DNA from: Onchidella celtica | Lineage: Eukaryota; Mollusca; Gastropoda; Systellommatophora; Onchidiidae | Reading direction: 5' to 3' | Assembly (NCBI GenBank): GCA_963931925.1 | Contig: OZ007571.1 | Span: 7,495,420-7,559,419 of the forward strand | DNA: 64,000 bases | Shown: one piece after another, positions 19,001-27,938 of the stretch | Numbering within the stretch: position 1 is the stretch's first letter | Layout: every line of letters starts with the position of its first letter | Made by a program: the position numbers and the translations under genes | The notes under the pieces: generated by a model | What the model saw: only the letters and a program-made list of their open reading frames with translations | Databases searched by the model: none | Told to the model about the DNA's origin: nothing

Positions 19001-22000
19001 AGACGGATATATTGGCCAATAATGAACAGCTTTGGAATGCTGTGTGGTTAGACGCTGGTGCTACCTGTCCTGACTGTAATGGGCATGGAAGATACAGATA
19101 CCAGCATTTAGGCGGAACCATTTGATTAGTAGAGAAAGAGCATCATCAGGATACAAGCTTATTCTTGTTATGAGAGGTTGGTTGAACTGCAACTGATAAA
19201 CACTTTTGCTTGAGGTTATCTGCATGAAGCATTCTTCATTGCAGTCAAGGTGCCTTTGAAAGAAGAATGTGCAGTTTTACAATATTTTGCAAAGTACAAA
19301 AGCATTATATGATGTCTGTTCTGAAAGATGTAATTTGTTCTTACTTTCTTGACTTTGGGATTGGTATTGGCAAGAAAGGTCATTTACAATGAGTTCTTTG
19401 TATGTGCGACGAAAGTAGCTTAGTATTCATAAGAATTAAATGGTACATTTGTAGGATGAACATAAATCTTCATAATATGATTTTGATGATGTTTCAGCAC
19501 AAAGATCTTCCAGTGGAACAGACAACAGATTGCTTGAGTATGATGGCCAACATATGTCGCATCATGATTGAGAACGCGTAAGTAGGGTGCCAGAACCCGT
19601 TAGTAGCGTGCCATGAGATTAAAATTCTCTGCTAATTCAAAATCCAGTGTAACTCCAATAAGTGAGCCTTATTGAACTGTGAAAGATTTTTTATGACCTT
19701 GTTGACAGGAACATACATACCCTGTGATTGTGTAAAGGCATCAAATTTCTATTATAGATCTTTTGGCCAGTAAAGATGGTCAGACATGAGAAATGGTAGG
19801 AAAATCAGCAGCAGTAAAATTGCCTTACCCGGAATGTAAGTTTGCTGATTGTCATTACTTTTCCAATTTTTTGGCCTTATATTCAGAGTACAGTAGTCTC
19901 CGTCTAAGAACTCGCCGCCTTAGAACCCGATCCGCCTTAGAACCCGCTGTTGCCGCGAAACCGAATTTTTTCACTGTAATTTACATGCATAAGAACCCAC
20001 TCTGAAACGAAAAATCCGCCTAAGAACCCGTCATTTGACTGTGAGACAGCACACTTTTACGTAAAATTTCGATATTAAACACAAAATTCTCTTTCAAGTT
20101 GACGGGATAGACCAAAGCCACACAGTACAGTGAAAGACAACGGGTGGAGGGAAGGTAGGGGGAGGCGAACTGTACAAAGGATAAAGCCCAGTTACGTCTT
20201 TCGTTTGCAAGCAGGCCACTCCTAGACTAAATTAGCATAGTCATTACCTAACATCTATTGTTGTCTAACACGAGGGGCACAATTTTATGCGTAATTGACC
20301 ACGCGTTTGGTTTGCACGGCACATGTACATGTACTGAGGGCTGCCTGCGGTTATTACACAGGGTATCACTGGGCCTCATGTTGTATCCGCCTAGGAACCC
20401 GCTTTTTCTGTCTCCTGTTGACCGGGTTCTTAGACGGAGACTACTGTATCTTTGTTCCAGTGTATGTTGATGTGGACCACTGCAAACTGTGTTATGCAAC
20501 ATTTATACTGGAAGCCAATAGTTTGTTACTTTATCAAGCAATGAAGTGCACGAGGTTCTTTTTCTCAGTTTTCTAACTACTGTGTAATATCCTGTAATCT
20601 AAAGAGACAGAAATACTGAACCCACTTCTTGTGATATCTGTGTTTCAGAGAGCACAGATCCAGAATAAAAGAGGACACCCAGTTGTTTTGTTTGAGGGTT
20701 ATGGTTGGCGTCATCATTCTGTATGACCATGTACATCCAGTTGGTGCATTTGCCAAAACATCTGGCATTGAGGTAAGAGCACTATGTGACCAACATATTA
20801 AAAAAAAAAGAAAAGCAATTCAAAATGGGGGACCTACCATACATCATTTGTACATAATTCCATCCATACTGCCAACCGAGGTGACAAGTAATTTATGCCT
20901 TTAATTCTAATACTGGATGTCGTCTGTGAAACAAAACTGACATGGCTTATATTTCTCAATGGTTTTACAAATTGATATACTTCATAAGCCTTGTTGTCAC
21001 ACCGCATGAACTAATAACTGTCAGTGAGAATTTCAGGGAATCAGCTCATCTACCTGAGGTGAAAGGTAATGGCTTATAATGGCTTTGCTTGAGTCTTTTA
21101 TGGGAATCAGGAAAAAAGTGGGAGGAGACACAGAATACTTTTGTGAGGTCTATAATGTTTTCATGGAAACCCAAAGAAGATTTGGCAATTAGAAAGGTTT
21201 TCTATGGACTCAGGCTGGAAGCAATATTCAGTTATTTGCTGTGTCCATAAGTACTTCCATTAAAAAAATTTTTTTTTTTGCTCTTGATATCTTATGTCAT
21301 GATGACTTCTCTGTTTGGTAGATGAAGAGCTCAATTAAGCTGTTAAAAGACCAGCAGAGAGGAAAAGTAGAGTCTCTCCTGAATGCATTGAGGTGAGTAT
21401 AATTTATGTGGAAAAGATGGGATTAATGGACAAATCATTGCACTTTGTCAAGACAAACTTTTTTGATGTCTTTAACTCCTTCAGTACCCTTATGATGTAT
21501 GCTGTACGGCACAGAACTGTGTGATTACTGATGCCTTGCCGCATGCCATATGGCAGAAACAAACGGCACTGTAACAAGTTCTGTTGCCATTTCTTGAATG
21601 AAAAACCACCAGTACAATTGAGAACAAAGTCCAACGTGTCAATCCAACTCCACAGAAGTGAAAACTTTTTCTGCTGGTAACTACAGGACAGGTCTAAACT
21701 CAGGTTTACCTAGAGATATTTGCAAACATTCATGAAACGATGCTAAAAGGCACAGAAAATTGCTGTATGACCTCAGATTCCTCAATCAAAATGATTCTGA
21801 TGATTGTTTCTGATTCTGGATATGAGTATGTTATCTCAGAGTCTGAACCTGATTCTGATGGGAGTGAAAATGGAGAACAGGAGGTGGGTGATGGAGCTGA
21901 TGGTAGATCTAAATCTAGATCTTGACGTGGTAAGAAGGTTAAAATTGTACAACAGGCGAGACCTGAGTTAGATGTAGATAATGAAATAGCTACAATTGAG

Positions 22001-24420
22001 GATAATGTTTCACCCAGACCTAGCAAAGGGAAAGGTAAACAGAAACAGAGAGGGGAAAACTCAACCAGCAAAAGCACCTAGGGCTAGATCTAGAACAGGA
22101 AGCAGAAAAAGGTGTCACAGGGAAAGAACATGTAGGAAAATGGTGACATTCAGGGGGAAGAAAAAGGTGCGGTATTGAAGAGGTTAATTTGAGGGGCAAA
22201 TTATATGTGTAACTTTACTGCACCTGCCTAAACTTCACTACCCCTATATTTTCAGTCATGTTGTTCCGTGTATTGACCTAGAACGTTTTCTGTGTTTGTT
22301 GTTTAATTCTAGTCTCTTTTAACCCTCACCCTGTGAGGGGCGGCAACTGTCGGTATTGACCCGCAAGCGCTCACGCCGCACGGGCGGCAAAAGTCGGGAA
22401 GGTCAAGCTGACCGCGCAATGCGTAAGCCGTATTTTCACGCATCAGGTCACTGACCTTTTTGAGACGTAACCACCGTGTTATTGTTCACTGTATCTCTTC
22501 TAAATCAAACGCATTGTGACATGGACATGTTAACCAGTGAACCACTGGTCGGAATCACAAAGACTAAGCTTTCAAAGGCTCTCCCCACACTTTCAAAAGA
22601 TGTAACATCGACATGCGAACTGTTGCTCAACAAATTTGCAATATTATCTCATTTTCTCACAAGCTGACCACCATCTGGAGTTGTCTGTATCTAAGAACCA
22701 ATCAGAAACAAGCTCTGAAATAATCTTTGCCCCAAATGCCCACATTGGTTTATTAGTATATGTCAATCAGGATGAAACCATTTGTGTAGGGCTTGGGAGG
22801 GCGTGGCTAGTTATCATGCTTCATTCTCATGAAAACTACAGCTGTCAGTTTGGAATCATAAGTCAGATCATTGGTTAGAGACTGACAGACTAAGGTTTTG
22901 CTGGTTAATTCATTATCAAGCGTGATAAGGCATAGCAGCGAATGTTTTCATACCGATCAATAAAAACCGAACCACGTGGACAGCGTTTGTGGTCATCGCA
23001 TAGTGGCACGGGTCAGTGACCCGAGATAAGATTCTCCGTGAGTAAGGTCACTGACCGTGCTTTACGGGTAGCGCGCGGGTATGGGTTAAATAATACTTTA
23101 GTTTAAGCCTTGTATTTTGCATACAGCATGAAAGTGTATTTGTAAGTGAGAGAGAGAGTTGTTAACCCATACCCTGCGCGCTACCCGTAAAGCCCGCTGC
23201 CCTGTCAGTGACCTTACTCATGGAGAATCTTATCTGGGGTCACTGACCCGTGCCGCTAGACGATGACCACATACGCTGTCCACGTGGTTCGGTTTTTATT
23301 GATCGGCATGAAAACATTCGCTGCTATGCCTTATCACGCTTGATAATGAATTAACCAGCAAAACTTTAGTCTGTCAATCTCTAACCAATGATCTGACTTA
23401 TGATTCCAAACTGACAGCTGTAGTTTTCGTGAGAACGAAGCATGATAACTAGCCACGCCCTCCCAAGCCCTACACAAATGGTTTCATCCTGATTGACACA
23501 TACTAATAAACCAATGTGGGCATTTGGGGCAAAGATTATTTCAGAGCTTGTTTCTGATTGGTGATTGGTTCACAGACAACTCCAGATGGTGGTCAGCTTG
23601 TGAGAAAATGAGATAATATTGCAAATTTGTTGAGCAACAGTTTGCATGTCGATGTTACATCTTTTGATAGTGTGGGGGGAGCCTTTGAAAGCTTAGTCTT
23701 TGTGATTCCGACCAGTGGTTCACTGGTTAACATGTCCATGTCACAATGCGTTTGATTTAGAAGAGATACAGTGAACAATAACACGGTGGTTACGTCTCAA
23801 AAAGGTCATTGACCCGACGCCTGAAAATAGGGCTTGCGCGTGGCGCGGTCAGTTTGACCTGGGCGACTTTTGCCGCCCGTGCGGCGTGAGCGCTTGCAAG
23901 TCAATACCGACTATTGCCGCCCCACGCAGGGTGAGGGTTAACAGTTACATTGTAAAGCACTTTGGGTCCACTTTATAGAGACAGATGCTATGTCAGTATA
24001 CGCTGATGTTGCTGTTGGATCTAAACAGAATCACTCAAAACTGTCAGGTCAAATGAGAACAAATATTGACCTTTACCAGCATTTTTTTTTTTACAAAGTC
24101 ATTTGCCTTTTCTGTTAGTCATGTCCGAAATTTGATTCAACAGTTTCTGTCTTCCTCCAGGCCAGGAAGGAGATTCTCAGTTTAAGAAGATAGATAAATG
24201 TCATTTGATTATCATGAATCTTGCATGAAATTTGTACAAAATAACATTTGTGTACAATACTTAAATTCAAGATGAATGACACCATTAACTCTCTCAAAGT
24301 TCCTGATTTGGTATTTAAATTCTTTTGCTGACGAATACATCTTTTGTTGACAGGTACACAACAAAACATTTACAAGACGAAAGTACATCAAGAGCCATCA
24401 AGAACATGCTGGCGGACTGA
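12948..24420 (+). CDS. CYRI (FAM49): CYRI/FAM49 protein (CYFIP-related Rac1 interactor), 10 coding exons
   Basis: Ten exons join into a 328-codon frame: 12948-13026, 14651-14772, 15133-15238, 15872-16008, 17196-17270, 18547-18672, 19498-19577, 20649-20772, 21322-21392 and 24354-24420. All introns are GT-AG and the phases agree. The product matches the FAM49/CYRI family along its whole length (human members are 323-324 aa): MGNLL start with a myristoylatable Gly2, [57 protein letters not shown] and a C-terminal YTTKHL. Vertebrate CYRI-B binds active Rac1 at the membrane and restrains the Scar/WAVE complex. The Arg pair needed there is kept as R162-R163. The ATG at 12948 lies seven bases after an acceptor and has G at +4. 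It looks complete and functional. Vertebrates have A and B paralogues, and this gene cannot be assigned to either. Confidence 0.95.
13391..14439. mobile_element. TTAA-flanked piggyBac-like element, family 3
   Basis: A 1049-bp insertion in intron 1 with perfect 12-bp inverted ends CCCTCATCCTGC, flanked by TTAA (13387-13390 and 14440-14443). Ends starting with CCC next to TTAA are typical of piggyBac transposons. No transposase is visible, so it is non-autonomous. Its ends resemble those of the MITE at 22323, 23166 and 27163 (CCCTCACCCTG), but the interiors differ. Confidence 0.75.
14651..14772 (+). CDS. CYRI (FAM49): CYRI coding exon 2
   Basis: Encodes residues 27-67, with [20 protein letters not shown] and [13 protein letters not shown]. 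The acceptor TTAATTAG precedes it and the donor GTATGT starts at 14773. Confidence 0.93.
15133..15238 (+). CDS. CYRI (FAM49): CYRI coding exon 3
   Basis: Encodes residues 68-102 plus one base ([20 protein letters not shown]). The acceptor CTCCTGCAG precedes it and the donor GTGAGT starts at 15239. Confidence 0.93.
15872..16008 (+). CDS. CYRI (FAM49): CYRI coding exon 4
   Basis: Encodes residues 103-148, with [20 protein letters not shown] and ending FDDLK. The acceptor TTTTTGTCAG ends at 15871 and the donor GTATGG starts at 16009. The longer open frame through this exon (to 16092) continues into the intron and is not the real reading. Confidence 0.93.
17196..17270 (+). CDS. CYRI (FAM49): CYRI coding exon 5 (Rac1-contact Arg pair)
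   Basis: Encodes residues 149-173, including [13 protein letters not shown]162 and R163 correspond to the Arg pair required for Rac1 binding in vertebrate CYRI-B. The acceptor TATAATTAG precedes it and the donor GTATGT starts at 17271. The exon is in phase 0 at both ends. Confidence 0.94.
17342..18205. mobile_element. DNA transposon remnant in intron 5, hAT-like
   Basis: About 864 bp bounded by inverted ends CAGACCTGCCTACTT and its complement, flanked by a direct repeat GGAAAGA (17334-17340 region and 18205-18212). Ends beginning CAG and a target duplication of about 6-8 bp suggest a hAT-like element. A plus-strand frame at 17852 begins [20 protein letters not shown] and continues EEWPF, reminiscent of the basic N-termini of some hAT-type transposases, so this may be a deletion derivative that kept the start of its gene. 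The 5' half contains many TACGAA/TTCCG repeats. Confidence 0.6.
18547..18672 (+). CDS. CYRI (FAM49): CYRI coding exon 6
   Basis: Encodes residues 174-215, with [19 protein letters not shown] and ITAKFVTQ. The acceptor is GGTGGAAG and the donor GTTAGT starts at 18673. Phase 0 at both ends. Confidence 0.93.
19498..19577 (+). CDS. CYRI (FAM49): CYRI coding exon 7
   Basis: Encodes residues 216-241 plus two bases ([20 protein letters not shown], then RIMIEN). The acceptor ATGTTTCAG precedes it and the donor GTAAGT starts at 19578. Confidence 0.93.
19891..20446. mobile_element. TA-flanked Tc1/mariner-type (pogo-like) MITE
   Basis: A 556-bp element in intron 7 with inverted ends CAGTAGTCTCCGTCTAAGAA, flanked by TA on both sides. 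TA targets and a CAGT start fit pogo/Tigger-like members of the Tc1/mariner superfamily. Several subterminal repeats of the type CCGCCTTAGAACCCG lie near the left end, and related ones near the right end. These could be transposase-binding repeats. No transposase is present, so the element is non-autonomous. Confidence 0.75.
20649..20772 (+). CDS. CYRI (FAM49): CYRI coding exon 8
   Basis: Encodes residues 242-283, including the strongly conserved [20 protein letters not shown]. The acceptor TGTTTCAG ends at 20648 and the donor GTAAGA starts at 20773. Confidence 0.95.
21322..21392 (+). CDS. CYRI (FAM49): CYRI coding exon 9
   Basis: Encodes residues 284-306 plus two bases ([20 protein letters not shown], then NAL). 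The acceptor TTTGGTAG ends at 21321 and the donor GTGAGT starts at 21393. The following intron, nearly 3 kb, holds three TTAA-flanked elements. Confidence 0.93.
21476..22183 (+). mobile_element. TTAA-flanked element with acidic transposase-like remnant
   Basis: A 708-bp block in intron 9 flanked by TTAA (21472-21475 and 22184-22187), with imperfect inverted ends CTCCTTCAGTACC / CCTCTTCAATACC. Inside, a plus-strand frame from 21740 encodes an acidic Ser/Asp/Glu-rich stretch ([16 protein letters not shown]) followed by a basic stretch. This is the composition seen at the N-terminus of many piggyBac transposases, but no catalytic domain follows and a stop interrupts it. I read it as a deletion derivative of a piggyBac-like element. 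Confidence 0.5.
22323..23085 (+). mobile_element. piggyBac-like MITE, family 1, copy A
   Basis: A 763-bp element flanked by TTAA (22319-22322 and 23086-23089). Its ends are CCCTCACCCTG on the left and, read inward from the right, CCCATACCCGCGCGC. Nearly identical copies lie at 23166-23937 (inverted) and 27163-27934 (same orientation). A 63-codon frame starting [11 protein letters not shown] is shared by all copies, but it has no known domain and its conservation simply follows copy similarity. The element lies in the last CYRI intron. Confidence 0.85.
23166..23937 (-). mobile_element. piggyBac-like MITE, family 1, copy B (inverted)
   Basis: A 772-bp copy in opposite orientation to copy A, flanked by TTAA (23162-23165 and 23938-23941). 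Only 76 bp separate the TTAA sites of A and B, so the two form a long inverted repeat in the CYRI pre-mRNA. Separate TTAA duplications show two independent insertions rather than one fold-back element. Confidence 0.85.
24354..24420 (+). CDS. CYRI (FAM49): CYRI coding exon 10 and stop
   Basis: Encodes the last 22 residues ([20 protein letters not shown], then D) and ends at TGA 24418-24420. The acceptor GTTGACAG ends at 24353. The sequence matches the C-terminal YTTKHL ... IK.ML pattern of the family. Confidence 0.93.
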
Positions 24421-26475
24421 TTGACCACGTACTGCCATGAACTTGGTGCTGATTTTGTGGGTTTCTTATTCCAGTTCCCCCCTCTTTTTTTGTCAAGATT
24501 TCCATGACTTATTCTCAAAGTTGAACAATTCCTTTTATGGTTTTTTCATCAAGATTTTGACCAAATATTTGCACTGATGTTTACAGTAGTTTTTTGGTAA
24601 ACTTAGATAGGAAATTGGATTTTCCCACAATTGATTTCCTTATTGACTCAAACAACAGGGAAGAGTGTTGTTGACAGATGGTTTTAAACATCTCACTTTT
24701 ACGTTTTTATAAAGTGGGTGTTTGGTTTCTTTTTGTGTCACAGTGCTTAGGTTCACATTTTTATCGTGATATTGTAGTTTGAATTAAGAGTGTCAGATCC
24801 ACTTTGTGTTAAGTGCCATGTTACAAGTTCTCTTTATGTTATATTTCAAGAGCACAAAGGGAAATTGAAAGACGTCAGACGTCAGACAGGAAGATTTAAG
24901 TGTTTTGTGTGCCAAGTGGAAAGGAGAGGATGAAAAAAAAACTTATCTTCAACAGGGAAGTTTAAAGGAAACTCCTGACAAATTCCTTTGTCCAGAGATT
25001 AGAATTTCTTTATTTTATTTATTGATCTTTTTCCACATTTGAAGAAATTATGAATGCAGTATATCGCTCATGACGCTCTGAACAGCCTGATATCGTAATG
25101 AATACTATCCTCATGACTTGGTGATATTGGATTTGAAGAACGCTGAAGAAATACCCATAGCAGGAGAAGGAAATTTTAAGGGACAGTGTAAGGAAATATT
25201 TATTGCTTTTAAGCAAAACTATGATTTGAGATGTAAATATATCAGTTCAACCCTGTGTCAGGCATCTTCCATCAGGTTTTTTTATCTGTTTCATCCTTGC
25301 CTCTTAATGCTGACAGAGCAAGTCCTTAGTACTGGTATACACTGACAGCCTCATCACCTGCAGAGAAATAATAGAAGTTGAGTGGACTGATGGATTGTGA
25401 GAACACTGTCATAAATTATTTATTCTAGCTTTTCAGGATAGGAAAAAAAATGCCGGGGGGTGGGGGGGGGGATGTAAATAATATTATGTTGATATGTCTA
25501 GATCATTTCCAAAGTGAAATAATGCCAAATTCACAAACAAACACAATGTTCTGTCCAGTTCAGAAAAGTTATAGACATGGAAACCATTATTAGTTTGATA
25601 CTTTGGCAGTGTTCTGGGGTGGTTATGAAGTACAAGATAATCACCACTATCCTTTAGTGGTTTCCACCTCAGAGAAGTTCACCGTAATTTGACTGACTGT
25701 GAAAGCCATACGTATTTTTGACTATTTTGATGTAGGTATATGTTAAGAAAAAAAGATACAGATGTACAAATAGTTGTAAATAAAACCACAGTAACTTAGT
25801 TGTTTTGTCAGTACTGTATAGAAATATATTCCAGATGTCATGTGTCTCAGATGCTCAGCCTTGACTGTTTTGCAAGTATTTAGAAAGCTCAGATAATCTC
25901 CATTCATTCCAGCTTTGTTCCCCTTCATTTTTGATCAATCTGATATACATATGTATATATATAACTGGGTGTCTGTTTTCTGCTCAGCGTCTCACAGAAG
26001 GGTGTTATTGAGCATATGAGAGAAATGGATTTACCATAAACTCACTTTCTATGGGGCATTTTCTTAGCACAACCTCTTGATGAGGGTGTTTTGACAGTAT
26101 TTTTAGAAATTCATGCTGATCTTCTATATGCATCAATCTCAATGAAATTTTCACACAACTGAGTGAAAAGAATGTTGAATAGCATAAAATGACACAGACT
26201 TAGCAGTTTATTTTTCACAAAAAATTTTGGAGATTAGACAAATTTCACATTGCACAAAAAAGATGGGCCAGAGTGGTTTGTAAATTATTTTGATTGACCA
26301 CTGTATGGCTTGCTTCCTGTGCAGAAAGTTTAAAGCTATCCACGGAATCCAGACTAAGCTGCTCATGCAGCACAGCAAAAGCCTAATCAGCCATACAGTC
26401 TGGTTCATGCAACTGTCATATAATACATGTCGGAGTGAAAATGGATAATGTACATCCTGCAATGGTCGTGGGATC

Positions 26476-26533
26476 TGGTTTGAACATTAAGGAGGTGATC
26501 CTGCTGGTTTGAACATAAAGGAGGTGATCCTGC
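26476..26533 (+). repeat. 29-bp tandem duplication
   Basis: Two adjacent copies of a 29-bp unit (TGGTTTGAACATAAAGGAGG plus TGATCCTGC), differing at one base. Confidence 0.8.
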
Positions 26534-26890
26534 TACAGGTGCGTGATTCATAGCAAGTGAGTTATGGCTTAGATCCAATTGTGTTGGTGTGAAATATATT
26601 GCATAGTAAGTGATAAAGAGACAATCTGTGATTGTGCGATTTACGGAGTAAGCGCCTTCCCATTTCATGGAAACTTCAATACTTAGAGCATTGTAAGAAA
26701 CTTAATTCCTGAATAACAGAAATATGCAAAGTAAGATATTTATCTTTCTTGAAACTTATTTCCGTTTTTTTGTTTGTTTGTTACATTTGGGTATTAAATT
26801 TCTGCCCACTTCATTTTTGTGTGTAAACAATTTGAATGCTTGTACAGATTTTTAAACATATTTTATCATGTACATTTGCTTCCTTAGAGA

Positions 26891-26896
26891 AATAAA
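26891..26896 (+). terminator. Candidate poly(A) signal of CYRI
   Basis: AATAAA, followed about 40 bp later by a GT-rich stretch (TTTGTTGGGTCATTGATTTT), as expected of a cleavage and polyadenylation site. It would give a 3' UTR of about 2.5 kb. Confidence 0.45.
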
Positions 26897-27162
26897 AAGC
26901 AGCTACTTTCATTTCATTTACCCTTCAACTTTGTTGGGTCATTGATTTTTGTACCCAAGGTGAGACTTGGGTAGATGTATATAGTGTTCAGCCTCCATGT
27001 AGTGGAATAACATCAGCAAATGTTCAGCCCAGCACTGCTTTATTCTCCCTCCACACTGGTGCATGTTGAAAAAACTGCTTTAAAAGTTTGTAATTAAACT
27101 TGACAGAGTGATAGATCAACTTTTTAACACTTCAAGATCTACTCTGGTTCTTAACACTTTAA

Positions 27163-27934
27163 CCCTCACGCTGCGCGGGGCGGCAATAGTCAGTATTGAC
27201 TTGCAAGCGCTCACGCCGCACGGGCGGCAAAAGTCGCCCCGGTCAAGCTGACCACGCCATGCGCAAGCCCTATTTTCAGGCGTCGGGGTCACTGACCTTT
27301 TTGAGACATAACCACCGTGTTATTGTTCACTGTATCTCTTCTAAATCAAACGCATTGTGACATGGACATGTTAACCAGTGAACCACTGGTCGGAATCACA
27401 AAGACTAAGCTTTCAAAGGCTCTCCCCACACTTTCAAAAGATGTAACATCGACATGCGAACTGTTGCTCAACAAATTTGCAATATTATCTCATTTTCTCA
27501 CAAGCTGACCACCATCTGGAGTTGTCTGTATCTAAGAACCAATCAGAAACAAGCTCTGAAATAATCTTTGCCCCAAATGCCCACATTGGTTTATTAGTAT
27601 ATGTCAATCAGGATGAAACCATTTGTGTAGGGCTTGGGAGGGCGTGGCTAGTTATCATGCTTCGTTCTCACGAAAACTACAGCTGTCAGTTTGGAATTAT
27701 AAGTCAGATCATTGGTTAGAGACTGACAGACTAAAGTTTTGCTGGTTAATTCATTATCAAGCGTGATAAGGCATAGCAGCGAATGTTTTCATACCGATCA
27801 ATAAAAACCGAACCACGTGGACAGCGTATGTGGTCATCGTCTAGCGGCACGGGTCAGTGACCCCAGATAAGATTCTCCATGAGTAAGGTCACTGACAGGG
27901 CAGCGAGCTTTACGGGTAGCGCGCAGGGTATGGG
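27163..27934 (+). mobile_element. piggyBac-like MITE, family 1, copy C
   Basis: A 772-bp copy in the orientation of copy A, flanked by TTAA (27159-27162 and 27935-27938), with ends CCCTCACGCTGCGCGGGG and CCCATACCCTGCGCGC. It lies 2.7 kb after the CYRI stop, so it is inside the 3' UTR only if the distal poly(A) site is used. A 14-bp direct repeat, AAGATCTACTCTGG, lies just outside both ends (27135-27148 and 27937-27950), beyond the TTAA duplication. Confidence 0.85.
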
Positions 27935-27938
27935 TTAA

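Larger units (their letters stand above)
24421..27158 (+). other. Probable CYRI 3' UTR
   Basis: AT-rich sequence after the stop codon, with no credible reading frame. Three Pumilio-type elements TGTAAATA occur at 25232, 25473 and 25775. A G-rich run (G6TG10) is at 25456-25471, and a 29-bp sequence is doubled at 26476-26533. A poly(A) signal follows at 26891. Confidence 0.55.

Noticed and set aside
20683-20904. 73-codon frame MFCLRVMVG... overlapping CYRI exon 8
   Set aside because: It is part of exon 8 read into the intron after the donor at 20773, not an independent gene.
22476-22667. 63-codon frame [11 protein letters not shown]..., present in three places
   Set aside because: It recurs only because it lies inside the three copies of the same MITE. 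It has no domain and no codon-level sign of selection.
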